Below, one piece after another: positions 1 to 7,463 of a stretch of 15,529 bases of DNA. The stretch spans positions 1 to 15,529 of the forward strand of contig CBDUWQ010000082.1 in assembly GCA_965370965.1 (NCBI GenBank). The letters are read 5' to 3'. The stretch's first letter is position 1; each line of letters opens with the position of its first letter. A program made the position numbers and the translations under genes. The notes beneath the pieces are model-generated. The model did no database searches. It had not been told where the DNA came from and saw nothing but the letters and a program-made list of their open reading frames with translations. The DNA is from GH45 sp965370965. GTDB taxonomy: Bacteria; Bacteroidota; Bacteroidia; Bacteroidales; SZUA-534.

Positions 1-176
1 AGTCCAAACCCTGCTGTTTTACCTGTGCCTGTTTGCGCAAGTCCAATAATATCATTTCCTTGGTTTGATATTGCCGGAATGGTTTTTTCTTGAATTGGAG
101 TAGGTTTTTCAAAACCCATTTCACTAATGGCCTTAAACAGTTCTTGCGAAAGGCCCATTTCATTAAAATTCTGCAT
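1..176 (-). CDS. DEAD-box ATP-dependent RNA helicase, N-terminal fragment (runs off window)
   Basis: Only the first 58 codons are inside the window; the gene continues beyond base 1. The visible N-terminus carries the Q motif, GFEKPTPIQ (about residues 20-28), which reads the adenine of ATP, and motif I, AQTGTGKT, the Walker A phosphate-binding loop. Together these identify the DEAD-box family, which unwinds short RNA duplexes and remodels RNPs in the cytoplasm. The start ATG (174-176) lies at the usual distance ahead of the Q motif for bacterial short-N-terminus helicases. The gene follows the LysM gene on the same strand but has its own promoter and a leader of about 155 nt, and a likely terminator separates the two. 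The fragment cannot say whether this is a DeaD/CsdA-type, RhlE-type or other subfamily member, because the C-terminal extension that distinguishes them is missing. Confidence 0.93.
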   Translation of the reverse strand, partial: MQNFNEMGLSQELFKAISEMGFEKPTPIQEKTIPAISNQGNDIIGLAQTGTGKTAGFG

Positions 177-331
177 ATTAAAATATTAAATTCCGCCTAA
201 AATCCATTTTACTTTCAGCTCGGAGGTTATTGATTACCAAGGTGTAGATGGACAAAATTAGACGACTACGCAGCCAAAGAACCCGAAATGAATTCCATAC
301 ACACCCATAGTTTTGCTTTCCCTGCAAAACT
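177..331 (-). promoter_or_regulatory. Long structured 5' leader of the helicase mRNA
   Basis: The predicted leader contains three pairings that can be read directly. At its very 5' end GTTTTGC (324-330) pairs with GCAAAAC (310-316) around a 7-nt loop. Next, GGTGTGTATGG (295-305) faces CCATCTACACC (241-251), giving 9 of 11 pairs and enclosing 43 nt. Finally TAAAA and TTTTA pair within 198-211, about 22 nt before the start codon. Long structured leaders are known on cold-shock helicase genes in other bacteria, so a temperature-responsive or autoregulatory role is plausible here but is inference. No ORF longer than a few codons was noticed in it. Confidence 0.45.
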
Positions 332-336
332 TGGCG

Positions 337-365
337 CAAAGGTAATATTATTATTTGATTTTCAA
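337..365 (-). promoter_or_regulatory. Bacteroidota-type promoter for the helicase gene
   Basis: On the minus strand a perfect -7 element TACCTTTG (337-344) fits the Bacteroidota consensus TAnnTTTG. A TTG (363-365) lies 18 nt upstream, in the place of the -33 element. Transcription would start near 330, giving a leader of roughly 155 nt. This is consensus matching only; no start site was measured. Confidence 0.6.
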
Positions 366-370
366 TGAGA

Positions 371-397
371 AAAAATAATTGTGGGTAAAATCCACAT
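371..397 (-). terminator. Probable rho-independent terminator of the LysM gene
   Basis: About 50 bp past the LysM stop codon the minus strand reads TGTGG (392-396), a 7-nt loop, CCACA (380-385 region), and then ATTATTTTTT. The stem is only 5-6 bp, so termination may be partial. It lies just upstream of the helicase promoter, which fits the two genes being separate units. Confidence 0.45.
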
Positions 398-448
398 TTG
401 ATGATTATTGTTTTGTAAACATTTTGTTATAAAATGATTAGCAATTTC

Positions 449-2563
449 TTAAGGAAATTGTGCTACTTTCCTTAATTTATAATCTTTTGAATATTCGAGA
501 ATATAAATTGCTGTGGTCTGAAATCCTCCTTGATCGGTATAGGGTACAAATTGAAAACTTGTTTGCAATAAATCAATATGGTGTATATGAATACACTTTC
601 GAAAGTCTTTACCATATTTATTTAATGCCAAACAAAAGTATTTAGTAATATCATAGCCTTGAAAGGCATATTTATTGGGTTCATCTACAAAATGCAGCCT
701 ATAATTTTTAACAAAATTAATTACACCGGGTTTGGTATAATTAATAAATGAGTTTGAAAAAATATGAGTATTGGTATTATGAAAGTTATCTAACTCAATA
801 TTCTCAAATCGTAGCCAACGAGGTTGACCAAATATTGTAATATCATACTCATATGAGTATCCGTTTAACTTACCCATTACATCGGTTACAAAAGCCTGGT
901 TGTTTGATGGTACAATTACAATATTTTTCATGCCTGGGGTAAATACCTCTTTTAAAATACTATCGCGTGCATCATAATAAAAAACCTCATTGTATTTAAT
1001 CTGATTAAAATTGTCTTGATTCATTTGAGCAAACAACTGCTGTTTAAAATGTGAAATATAATTTTGATCGAGATTATTGCCATCGTGAATAACTATGTAG
1101 TTTTTAACATCAAACTCATTTAAAAAATCGGATGCATGTTGCATTTGTACCTCAAAAGGCGGGCTAACCTGAAATGCATATGGGTTGTGTTCAATAAACT
1201 CATTTTTAAGCGATAGGGGTGAGACTATATTTATTTGGTGCTCCCATGCAAAATCGCCTATTATTTGCAAATTATTTCCATAAATTGGTCCAATAAAAAG
1301 GTCAAAACCACTTAAGTCATTATCTTTTAAAAGTTGACTAACATGTGTACTGTCATTTTGGGTATCAAAAATATAAGTATCAAATGAAATACCTTGTTCT
1401 TTTAGGTTTAACAGTGCTAAAAGAGCACCTTGGTAAAAGTCGATGAAAATTTTTGATTTTGGATGAATATTATCCTTTATTCTTCCTGTTCGCAGTACTG
1501 TTTCCAATATCTCAACTCCATCTTCTTTAACCATAACATTTATATACTTGCCAAGTGTATCATTAATATTTAGGTAAAAAGGAAGGAAAAATGCAACTTT
1601 ATATTTTGTAATGGTATCAATTTGTTTTATAGGGCAGGAGGGTAGTATAAGGGTATCTTTCCAAATTGAAAATACATCGCGCTCGAGTTCATGTTTACAG
1701 GTATCTATAAATGCTTTTTTTACAAAAATTGAATCTGAAATTTCATTTTTAATAATCTTTATCAGTTCACCCTCTTGCAGCATCCTTTTTTTTAAATCAG
1801 GGTTATATTTATAAAGATGTTTCTCTTTAATTTTATATTGCCTAGCTAACCCTGAAATAGTCTCTTGCTTTAAAACCTTATGATAGTAGTATTTATTGTC
1901 GTTTTCAATAAATTTTTTATTTACAGGTATTTTAATTTTTTCATTAACCTGAAGTTCTTCCTTTTTTAAATGGGGGTTTAGGTCTTCAATTTTTTCAACA
2001 GTTGTATTATGCTGAGCAGCAATACCAAATTTGGTTTCCTTTTTTTGAACTTTATATAAAATAAAGCTTGGTTTTTCTTTTTTTATTATTGTGCTGTCCT
2101 TTTTTTCTTCAGCAATTGTTGCTGTATTGGCAATAACAGGTATTTTTAATATTTCACCAATTGCAATTCCCAATTTAGCATTTGGGTTATGCTCGTATAT
2201 TTTATCAATTGATATGTTGTATTTTAGGGCCAAATTAAATGGTGTGTCTCCTTTTTTTACATTATGGTAAACAAATTTTTGTTTTTCACCATCATGCTGT
2301 GATATTCTTATTTTTATGTATTGATTAATTTTTACATTATCGGTAATATGCAAATTATCAATTTTAATAGTATCAATTGATACATTATAGGCTTTGCCAA
2401 TGGCATAAAGGGTTTCACCTTTATGCACTATATGTATATAATAAGGCTTGCCGTTTAGGCTTACCTTATTGTTTGACCGCTTAATTTTAGTTTGTTGTGC
2501 TGATGTTGTGGTGGCAGATAAAATAAGGGATAATACAATAATTAATTGGATAACTGTTTTCAT
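449..2563 (-). CDS. Secreted four-LysM protein with C-terminal type I periplasmic-binding fold
   Basis: A 704-residue exported protein. The signal peptide (1-22) has a Lys2 n-region, a hydrophobic core and a TSA-QQ signal peptidase I site. Four LysM repeats follow, at about 43-87, 98-143, 168-214 and 226-271; the first two keep the core KGETLYAIG and KGDTPFNLA, while the third and fourth are more divergent (KKETKFGIA, KQETISGLA). LysM modules bind the glycan backbone of peptidoglycan. From about 320 to the end the sequence looks like a type I periplasmic binding fold (AFFLPFYLN, DFYQGALLAL, FDLFIGPIYG), as in branched-chain amino-acid receptors and in the C-terminal half of LpoA, the activator of PBP1A. 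The family is common in Bacteroidia and I know of no settled function; a sensor or regulator of wall synthesis is inference. It is preceded by its own -7 element and followed by a weak terminator. Confidence 0.88.
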   Translation of the reverse strand: MKTVIQLIIVLSLILSATTTSAQQTKIKRSNNKVSLNGKPYYIHIVHKGETLYAIGKAYNVSIDTIKIDNLHITDNVKINQYIKIRISQHDGEKQKFVYHNVKKGDTPFNLALKYNISIDKIYEHNPNAKLGIAIGEILKIPVIANTATIAEEKKDSTIIKKEKPSFILYKVQKKETKFGIAAQHNTTVEKIEDLNPHLKKEELQVNEKIKIPVNKKFIENDNKYYYHKVLKQETISGLARQYKIKEKHLYKYNPDLKKRMLQEGELIKIIKNEISDSIFVKKAFIDTCKHELERDVFSIWKDTLILPSCPIKQIDTITKYKVAFFLPFYLNINDTLGKYINVMVKEDGVEILETVLRTGRIKDNIHPKSKIFIDFYQGALLALLNLKEQGISFDTYIFDTQNDSTHVSQLLKDNDLSGFDLFIGPIYGNNLQIIGDFAWEHQINIVSPLSLKNEFIEHNPYAFQVSPPFEVQMQHASDFLNEFDVKNYIVIHDGNNLDQNYISHFKQQLFAQMNQDNFNQIKYNEVFYYDARDSILKEVFTPGMKNIVIVPSNNQAFVTDVMGKLNGYSYEYDITIFGQPRWLRFENIELDNFHNTNTHIFSNSFINYTKPGVINFVKNYRLHFVDEPNKYAFQGYDITKYFCLALNKYGKDFRKCIHIHHIDLLQTSFQFVPYTDQGGFQTTAIYILEYSKDYKLRKVAQFP

Positions 2564-2597
2564 TTGCTGTAAGTAGTTTACTATAATTTAAGCAACA

Positions 2598-2605
2598 CAA
2601 AAATA
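2598..2605 (-). promoter_or_regulatory. -7 promoter element of the LysM gene, flush against a repeat element
   Basis: The minus strand shows TATTTTTG (2598-2605), a perfect TAnnTTTG match, 35 bp upstream of the LysM ATG. The outer end of the inverted-repeat element (2610) lies only 4 bp upstream of it, so the -33 region would fall inside that element. No TTTG is present at the expected -33 distance. Confidence 0.45.
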
Positions 2606-2609
2606 GTAA

Positions 2610-2834
2610 TTTAACCTGTATTATGCATAAAAGCGAATAAAAAATTTACATGTTACTACATGTCAGTAGTTTGAGATTTTTTTGTGAAAAATTATTTTCT
2701 CTCATTTTCACCAAAGGTGCATCAATTTCGGGGCATCTGCTACGTTCCAAAAGCCTTGCAGTAGGCAACTACAGCAGCGGCTTTCGACGCCTTGCATCTG
2801 CCCCAAACTTGACGCATGCATAATACAGGTTAAA
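2610..2834. repeat. MITE-like element with perfect 19-bp terminal inverted repeats
   Basis: A 225-bp non-coding block is bounded by TTTAACCTGTATTATGCAT (2610-2628) and its exact reverse complement (2816-2834). Its right half (2718-2816) is a long imperfect hairpin: the 38-nt arm 2718-2755 matches the reverse complement of 2779-2816 at about 27 of 38 positions, including a GGGGCA/TGCCCC block. A smaller apical hairpin is built on GTAG-GCAA-CTAC. The hairpin is visibly richer in GC than its AT-rich surroundings. There is no ORF inside. Both ends show TTAA, so a TTAA or TA target duplication cannot be told apart from the terminal repeat itself. The block fills most of the space between dnaA and the LysM gene. 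A non-autonomous transposable element is the best reading; a dispersed regulatory palindrome is the alternative. Confidence 0.6.
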
Positions 2835-2866
2835 GAAAGAAAAAAAATACAATTTTTCATGGCAAA

Positions 2867-2893
2867 TAAAAAACCGCTTTTTAAGCGGTTTTA
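2867..2893 (-). terminator. Rho-independent terminator of dnaA
   Basis: Sixteen bases after the dnaA stop, the minus strand forms AAACCGCTT / AAGCGGTTT (arms 2883-2891 and 2871-2879) around a 3-nt loop, followed by a T-rich tract TTTTTTATTTG. This is a classical intrinsic terminator with a 9-bp GC-centred stem. Confidence 0.85.
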
Positions 2894-2908
2894 ATAATTA
2901 TTAAGTTG

Positions 2909-4336
2909 TTATGTTTTAAGTTTTTTGCCAATATCGTCAATGTAGCACCTAAACCGTTTGTCGGTATCAATTAGGTTGTTTACAGTTTTGCATGCGTGCA
3001 AAACAGTAGCATGGTCTTTACCGCCAATGTGTGAACCAATTGTTGCCAACGATGATTTAGTAAGTCCCTTAGCAAAGTACATTGCAATTTGCCGTGCTTG
3101 TACAATTTCCCTTTTCCTAGTTTTTGAATTGATTAAATCATGGGGCATATTAAAATAGTCGCACACAATTTTTTGTATATAATCGATAGAAATTTCTCGT
3201 TTGGTGTTTTTTACCAAACGGTCAATCATTTTGCGAGCCAATTCAATTGTTATCTCTTTTTTATTAAGGGTTGATTGTGCCAGTAATGAAATAAGGGCAC
3301 CCTCTAATTCTCTAATATTAGTGGTAATTTGTGCAGCAATATATTCAATTACTTCGTTGGGTAGGTTTAACCCATCGTTATATACTTTTTGTTTTAATAT
3401 TGCTATTCGGGTTTCATAATCAGGTATTTGTAAATCGGCCGATAAGCCCCATTTAAACCTTGAAAGAAGTCTTTGTTCCATCCCTTTTAAATCAACCGGA
3501 GCTTTGTCGGATGTTAAAATTAGCTGTTTGCTGTTTTGGTGTAAGTGGTTAAAAATATGGAAAAATATATCTTGTGTTTTCTCTTTTTTAATAAACTCAT
3601 GTACATCATCAATAATCAGTACATCAATCATTTGATAAAAATGCACAAAATCATTACGGTTATTATTTAATATAGCTTCAACAAATTGTGTATGAAATTT
3701 ATTTGCATTTACATATAATACAACTTTATCAGGAAATTTCTCTTTAACATGAATACCAATAGCCTGAGCAAGGTGCGATTTGCCCAAGCCCGATGAACCA
3801 TATAAGAAAAGCGGGTTAAAGGCTGTTTTACCCGGGTTATTGGCTACGGCAAAACCCGCCGATCGAGCTAAACGATTACATTCGCCTTCAACAAAATTAT
3901 TAAAACTATTTATTGGGTTTAACTGCGGATCAACATGCAACTTTTGTATGCCAGGAATAATAAACGGGTTTTTTATAGTCTTTTGTTCATTTAAGGGTAA
4001 TGACAGAGGCTTGTTCTTAAGATCCCTTTTATCGTTGGTTGGTAGCTTTACGGTATATGGGTTTGAATTGGAATATACATTATTCTCCATAATAACACTA
4101 TATTCTAACTTTGCACCATCACCTAATTCTGTTCTTAGTGTTCTTCTAAGTATATCAATATACTGTTCTTCAAGGTATTCGTAAAAAAACGGGCTTGGTA
4201 CTTGTATTGTCAATATATTTTTATTGACTTTAATTGGTACAATTGGTTCAAACCATGTTCTAAAACTAATGGCAGGTACATTATCCTTTATTACATGTAA
4301 ACAGTTATTCCATACTTGTTGATAAGTTTTGTTCAT
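2909..4336 (-). CDS. dnaA: Chromosomal replication initiator protein DnaA
   Basis: A complete 475-residue DnaA, of normal length. Domain I (about 1-80) contains SFRTWFEPIVP, the self-association and helicase-contact module typical of Bacteroidota DnaA. A short linker (about 85-140) follows. The AAA+ domain shows Walker A GSSGLGKS (180-187), Walker B VLIIDD (239-244), sensor 1 LTSD (274-277), the box VII arginine finger R293 in LLSRFKWGL, and sensor 2 R342 in NIRELEGAL. Domain IV ends with the DnaA-box recognition motif GGKDHATVLHACK (438-450). The protein binds DnaA boxes at oriC as an ATP-dependent oligomer, melts the origin and loads DnaB. The ATG start matches the family N-terminus. An intrinsic terminator follows closely. 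No promoter with a good -7 element was found upstream, and no convincing cluster of DnaA boxes is visible nearby. Confidence 0.98.
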   Translation of the reverse strand: MNKTYQQVWNNCLHVIKDNVPAISFRTWFEPIVPIKVNKNILTIQVPSPFFYEYLEEQYIDILRRTLRTELGDGAKLEYSVIMENNVYSNSNPYTVKLPTNDKRDLKNKPLSLPLNEQKTIKNPFIIPGIQKLHVDPQLNPINSFNNFVEGECNRLARSAGFAVANNPGKTAFNPLFLYGSSGLGKSHLAQAIGIHVKEKFPDKVVLYVNANKFHTQFVEAILNNNRNDFVHFYQMIDVLIIDDVHEFIKKEKTQDIFFHIFNHLHQNSKQLILTSDKAPVDLKGMEQRLLSRFKWGLSADLQIPDYETRIAILKQKVYNDGLNLPNEVIEYIAAQITTNIRELEGALISLLAQSTLNKKEITIELARKMIDRLVKNTKREISIDYIQKIVCDYFNMPHDLINSKTRKREIVQARQIAMYFAKGLTKSSLATIGSHIGGKDHATVLHACKTVNNLIDTDKRFRCYIDDIGKKLKT

Positions 4337-4735
4337 TTTGGTTAAATAATTTTTATTAATCCCTTAAAATCTGAAGCAATTTTGTGAAAAAATAATTAAA
4401 AAAAAAATAAATTTGCTATTGGTTTTTAAATATATTTCCTATGCTATTCTTTATCAATATATTAAAAAATAAAAATAAAAAAAATTATTAGTACACTGAT
4501 TATTAGTTAGTTGTAAAATATATATTTCTATTTATCTGATAATAAAATGTATAAGAATTTTGTTTTGTTGGTAACCTGTATTTTTGCTTATGTTAAACTA
4601 TTTGTTCAAAACTCTTGTTTAACAAGGCATGAGCATATATTTTGATTTTTTTTAGTTTTTTATAAAAATGGTTGTATCATAAAAAAATGCCTTTTAAAAT
4701 AAAACTGCATTTAACATAAACAATATTTTTACATA
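4337..4735. other. AT-rich intergenic region upstream of dnaA
   Basis: About 400 bp without a gene, strongly AT-rich, with long A and T runs around 4395-4410 and 4465-4490. It holds the glycosyltransferase terminator at its right end, an 8-bp inverted repeat TGTTAAAC / GTTTAACA (4591-4598 and 4617-4624), and a TAACCTGTATT end (4572-4582) like those of the inverted-repeat element. No TTATCCACA-type DnaA boxes were found, so there is no positive case for oriC. The dnaA promoter must lie here, but no TAnnTTTG site was recognised. Confidence 0.6.
4679..4712 (-). terminator. Probable terminator of the glycosyltransferase gene
   Basis: On the minus strand, 23 bp after the stop, AAATGC (4707-4712) and GCATTT (4685-4690) form an outer stem. 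An inner TTTTA/TAAAA pairing lies within it, and a run of T follows the 3' arm. The stem is AT-rich but fits an intrinsic terminator. Confidence 0.55.
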
Positions 4736-5857
4736 TTATTTCCTTATTTTTGATAATAGTAATTCTGCATTTTTTTCATTATCAAATTTATTTCCTAAAA
4801 TCTCTTTTCTATGTATTAAATCTTTGTTTTCAAACGGCAATTTCATTAGTTTATTTGTTATTTCAACAAATTCACTTGGTTTATTTGCCAAATGGCATAA
4901 TGATTCAAGCCCGGTACTATTAACCATTTTACTATTTGCTATGCAGTGCCTGCCATTAAATAATGATGCAATTAGTTTTAGTTTTATTCCTGTGGGTTGA
5001 AAAGTTGGTAATAGATGCACTTGTGCTTCTGCAATTAGGTTTTTCATATCCGTTTCAGAAGGATTAGCAACAATTTTAATATGTTTTATGTTTTTTGCAA
5101 GTTTAAATAAATGCTTATGAGGGTTTTTACCTGCTATAATTAACGGTATATCTTTTTCATTACAAAAAGCAGATATTAAAAATTGCGCAACTGTTACATT
5201 CTCAGGCACCGACAAATTTGCATGATATAATGCATACAAACCTGTGTTAAGAGTAATATTTAACTCACTATTAGGATGAAAGGGGGGGAGCCAAAACGTA
5301 TTTTTATACAATTGTGATAAGTATTTGTCGTCATTAGGTGAAATTGCTGCTATATGAGTGGCATACTCTAAAACCTTTTCATATTTTTTTAATTTATTGG
5401 CAGCATTTTTAAAATAAAGTCTTTTAAACAGGTTTTTTTCTTGTTTGGCAAGTTGTATGTAATAGTCGTGCTCAATATTATGCATACGAACTATTTTAAT
5501 GCGGTTTTTTAGTTTATTACTATTCAAATAATAAGTTGTATGCAATCCTTCAAATAAAATTGGGTAATTGTTTTTATTTAAATTATCTAATAGTTCAGTA
5601 TTTGAGCGTGATTTAACAATGTAAGGTATTTTATTAATTGAATTTAGCAAACCGGTATTTCGTTTATAATAATAAACCTCTACACATAATTTTTCAAGTT
5701 CGGGTTGAACACCGCGACCATAATCAAAACAATGCAAAAAAATTTGAACACCTTCTTTATGTAATGCTTTAATTTTATAATACACATCAATAATACCACC
5801 ATAGTTTGGCGGATATGGAATATTGAAGCTAACTATATTGATTTTTAAATCTTTCAT
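4736..5857 (-). CDS. GT-B fold glycosyltransferase (GT4-like)
   Basis: A 373-residue cytosolic protein with no signal peptide or membrane helix. The N-terminal half begins like GT4 enzymes: a beta-strand (INIVSFNIPYP), then the acceptor-side YGG loop (19-21). MHNIEHDYY (125-133) matches the R-x-HN-x-E segment of many GT4 proteins. The C-terminal Rossmann half shows YHANLSVPENV (211-221), LIIAGKNP (239-246) and the donor-site region LLPTFQPTGIKLKLIASLF (282-300), in place of the usual PxxxGxGxKLKxxEAM block. The glutamate normally found in the EAM position is serine here (IAS), so the nucleotide-sugar contact may be altered. The sugar and acceptor cannot be told from sequence; polysaccharide or lipid-linked glycan synthesis is the general role. 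It stands alone between dnaA and a TPR gene, with its own terminator, so context gives no pathway. Confidence 0.8.
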   Translation of the reverse strand: MKDLKINIVSFNIPYPPNYGGIIDVYYKIKALHKEGVQIFLHCFDYGRGVQPELEKLCVEVYYYKRNTGLLNSINKIPYIVKSRSNTELLDNLNKNNYPILFEGLHTTYYLNSNKLKNRIKIVRMHNIEHDYYIQLAKQEKNLFKRLYFKNAANKLKKYEKVLEYATHIAAISPNDDKYLSQLYKNTFWLPPFHPNSELNITLNTGLYALYHANLSVPENVTVAQFLISAFCNEKDIPLIIAGKNPHKHLFKLAKNIKHIKIVANPSETDMKNLIAEAQVHLLPTFQPTGIKLKLIASLFNGRHCIANSKMVNSTGLESLCHLANKPSEFVEITNKLMKLPFENKDLIHRKEILGNKFDNEKNAELLLSKIRK

Positions 5858-5968
5858 TAATTATTATAACTCATGAGAATTTGATATTTGATTATTTTAC
5901 GCACATATTAGTCAAATATTGAATTCTAATTGATTGAAAAACTAAAGATATTGAAATTATTTGAAATA

Positions 5969-6145
5969 TTAACCTGCATAATGCAGAGCCTGTTCCGTAT
6001 TTAATGGAAAGTGAATTATTATTGCAGTTTATACCATTGTAAATTAGCATATTATATTTAGTTAAAAAACACCACTTAATTTGCAACATATTAATAACTA
6101 ATAAATTACAATCAAATAGCGAAAATTGTGAATTAATCAGGTTAA
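5969..6145. repeat. Second inverted-repeat element, diverged ends
   Basis: The left end is TTAACCTGCATAATGCA (5969-5985) and the right end, read inward on the minus strand, is TTAACCTGATTAATTCA. The two agree at 14 of 17 positions. The 177-bp interior is AT-rich, shows no resemblance to the interior of 2610-2834, and has no ORF likely to be real. The left end contains the 13-bp palindrome CTGCATAATGCAG (5974-5986). Its first 8 bp equal those of the 2610-2834 element, so the two probably belong to one family of ends. Confidence 0.4.
6126..6144 (+). repeat. 19-bp direct repeat, copy 1 (second copy at 14371-14389)
   Basis: TTGTGAATTAATCAGGTTA occurs exactly here and at 14371-14389, both intergenic and in the same orientation. 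Here it forms the right end of the 5969-6145 element. The match stops at base 19 on both sides. Confidence 0.7.
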
Positions 6146-6216
6146 TTTAGGTTAATTGTATTTATTGAAAATGTATCAATGTCTGATAATATATATTATG
6201 TTAAATAGAATTTATA

Positions 6217-6248
6217 TTGAAAAAGCCAATCTAAATCAGCTTTTTCAA
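6217..6248 (-). terminator. Rho-independent terminator of the TPR gene
   Basis: Six bases after the stop, the minus strand has a perfect 10-bp stem TTGAAAAAGC / GCTTTTTCAA (6239-6248 and 6217-6226) around a 12-nt loop. The 3' arm itself supplies the T-run. This strongly suggests that transcription ends here. Confidence 0.75.
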
Positions 6249-6254
6249 CTCCTA

Positions 6255-7430
6255 CTATTCTATTGCTTTAATTTTTTCATCCATTGCTTTATACTTAGCC
6301 ATATAATCTTCGTTATCTGCTCTAAGTTTAAAATAAATCTCTTTTAATGTTAGCATTGTTGATTTTTCAGTAGCATCAATCTCGTGAGCTCTTTCTAAAT
6401 AAGGCAATGCTTTTCCCAGTTCATTAAAAGATTCTTTAATAGCAGCTTCATATTCAGCCTGTTTATTTGGTGGTATATTGTTTGCCTCTTTAAGCATATC
6501 AGCTCCTTTATTAAAAAACAGTGCACCTAAGTTGTAATATGCATCAAAATAATCAGATTTAATTTCAACAGCTTTTTCATATGAGGCTTTTGCATTATCA
6601 AAATCTTTTAATTTATCATATAATGCACCTTGTGCAAAATAAAATGTTTGGTTGGTTGGGTCTTTCTCAATAGCTTTAGTAAGATACTCTAGTGCTAAAT
6701 CAGATTTATCAACATTTAAGTAATGGTTTATTAAAGCTACCATTAGTGCATCATTATCAGATGGATAAGCTTTAACACCTTGTTTAAGATAATCAACATA
6801 TTTAACAGTATCACCTCTCTCATTTTCAATTTTTGCCATGTATCCATAAACCTTTGAACCTTCAAATTTCAAATCGGCAGTTTTTTGATAGTACATTAAA
6901 GCTTTATCGTATAATTTTGCCTTTTCTGCTGCAATTCCTGCGTTAAATATAACCATGGTATCAATTTTACCAACATAAACCATAGTATCAATACCTAACG
7001 AGCCTTCAAAACTTTTTAGTGCTGTGTTGTAATCTTTTTTATTAAAATCATCAATTCCTTTGTTTACCATTAAAATACCAATAATTTTCAATTGGTTTTC
7101 AATTTCATTTTTGTATTGCCCTTTTATGTCAAGCTTTAAGGCCTTTTTATATGCATTAATAGCAACTTCTAATGGGTTATCTGATAGGGTTTTAAATTTC
7201 TCATCGCTACTTTGAGAAATTGCTAGATAAACCTGTCCTCTAACTTTCCATGTTTTAGCCTTTTCTATTGTTTTTGGGTGTTTACTGGCTAAATCAATAG
7301 CAGTTTTTGCCTTATCCAATTGATTGTACTGTGGTTTAGAATAGTTTAATGCGCTTTGTACTTTTGAGTTTTGTGCTGTAACAAAAACTACCGATAAGAC
7401 AAATGCAAATAAAAATGTTAATTTTTTCAT
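6255..7430 (-). CDS. Exported tetratricopeptide-repeat protein
   Basis: A 391-residue protein with a signal peptide (MKKLTFLFAFVLSVVFVTAQ; cleavage near residue 19-20), so it is periplasmic or envelope-attached. The mature part is helical TPR solenoid. Clear repeats lie near 83-104 (NPLEVAINAYKKALKLD), 130-150 (KDYNTALKSFEGSLGID), 173-190 (LYDKALMYYQKTADLK), 243-262 (SDLALEYLTKAIEKDPTN) and 265-295 (AQGALYDKLKDFDNAKASYEKAVEI), with a last helical pair at about 340-390. TPRs are scaffolds for protein contacts; no catalytic motif is present. In my knowledge a TPR gene next to gyrA recurs in Bacteroidia, but whether the two are functionally linked is unknown. Its leader contains a 15-nt palindrome 18 bp before the ATG, and it ends in a strong terminator, so it is probably a single-gene unit. 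Confidence 0.85.
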   Translation of the reverse strand: MKKLTFLFAFVLSVVFVTAQNSKVQSALNYSKPQYNQLDKAKTAIDLASKHPKTIEKAKTWKVRGQVYLAISQSSDEKFKTLSDNPLEVAINAYKKALKLDIKGQYKNEIENQLKIIGILMVNKGIDDFNKKDYNTALKSFEGSLGIDTMVYVGKIDTMVIFNAGIAAEKAKLYDKALMYYQKTADLKFEGSKVYGYMAKIENERGDTVKYVDYLKQGVKAYPSDNDALMVALINHYLNVDKSDLALEYLTKAIEKDPTNQTFYFAQGALYDKLKDFDNAKASYEKAVEIKSDYFDAYYNLGALFFNKGADMLKEANNIPPNKQAEYEAAIKESFNELGKALPYLERAHEIDATEKSTMLTLKEIYFKLRADNEDYMAKYKAMDEKIKAIE

Positions 7431-7445
7431 ATGTGTAAATTTTTA

Positions 7446-7463
7446 TAACCTGCATAATGCAGG
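7446..7463 (-). promoter_or_regulatory. Palindrome in the leader of the TPR gene
   Basis: CCTGCATAATGCAGG (7449-7463) is a perfect palindrome around a central base. It is preceded by TAA, giving the same TAACCTGCATAATGCAG as the left end at 5970-5986. It lies 18 bp upstream of the TPR start, where it could act as an operator or as an mRNA hairpin, or be the left end of a decayed repeat. A possible degraded right end TTGTGAAT...TTAA lies at 7602-7622. Confidence 0.4.

Larger units (their letters stand above)
5858..6254. other. Intergenic region with an inverted-repeat element and a terminator
   Basis: Nearly 400 bp between the TPR and glycosyltransferase genes. It contains the terminator of the TPR gene at the right (6217-6248), an element bounded by TTAACCTG/CAGGTTAA (5969-6145), and just outside that a tandem 10-mer, AGGTTAATTT then AGGTTAATTG (6140-6159). 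A 65-codon minus-strand reading frame (5892-6089) crosses the element end and looks accidental. Confidence 0.6.

Noticed and set aside
380..388. TGTGGGTAA as a DnaA box
   Set aside because: One mismatch from the consensus, but solitary, and better explained as half of the hairpin terminator after the LysM gene.
2610..2834. Integron attC site or cassette
   Set aside because: The left end resembles RYYYAAC, but the right end lacks a proper GTTRRRY, there is no integrase, and neighbouring genes are core chromosomal genes.
4337..4735. Possible oriC beside dnaA
   Set aside because: The spacer is AT-rich, but I found no TTATCCACA-type box with one mismatch or fewer, and no cluster. AT content alone is not enough, and spacers throughout this window are AT-rich.
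5892..6089. 65-codon minus-strand ORF
   Set aside because: It crosses the end of a repeat element, has no recognisable motif and no start context, and reads as AT-rich noise.
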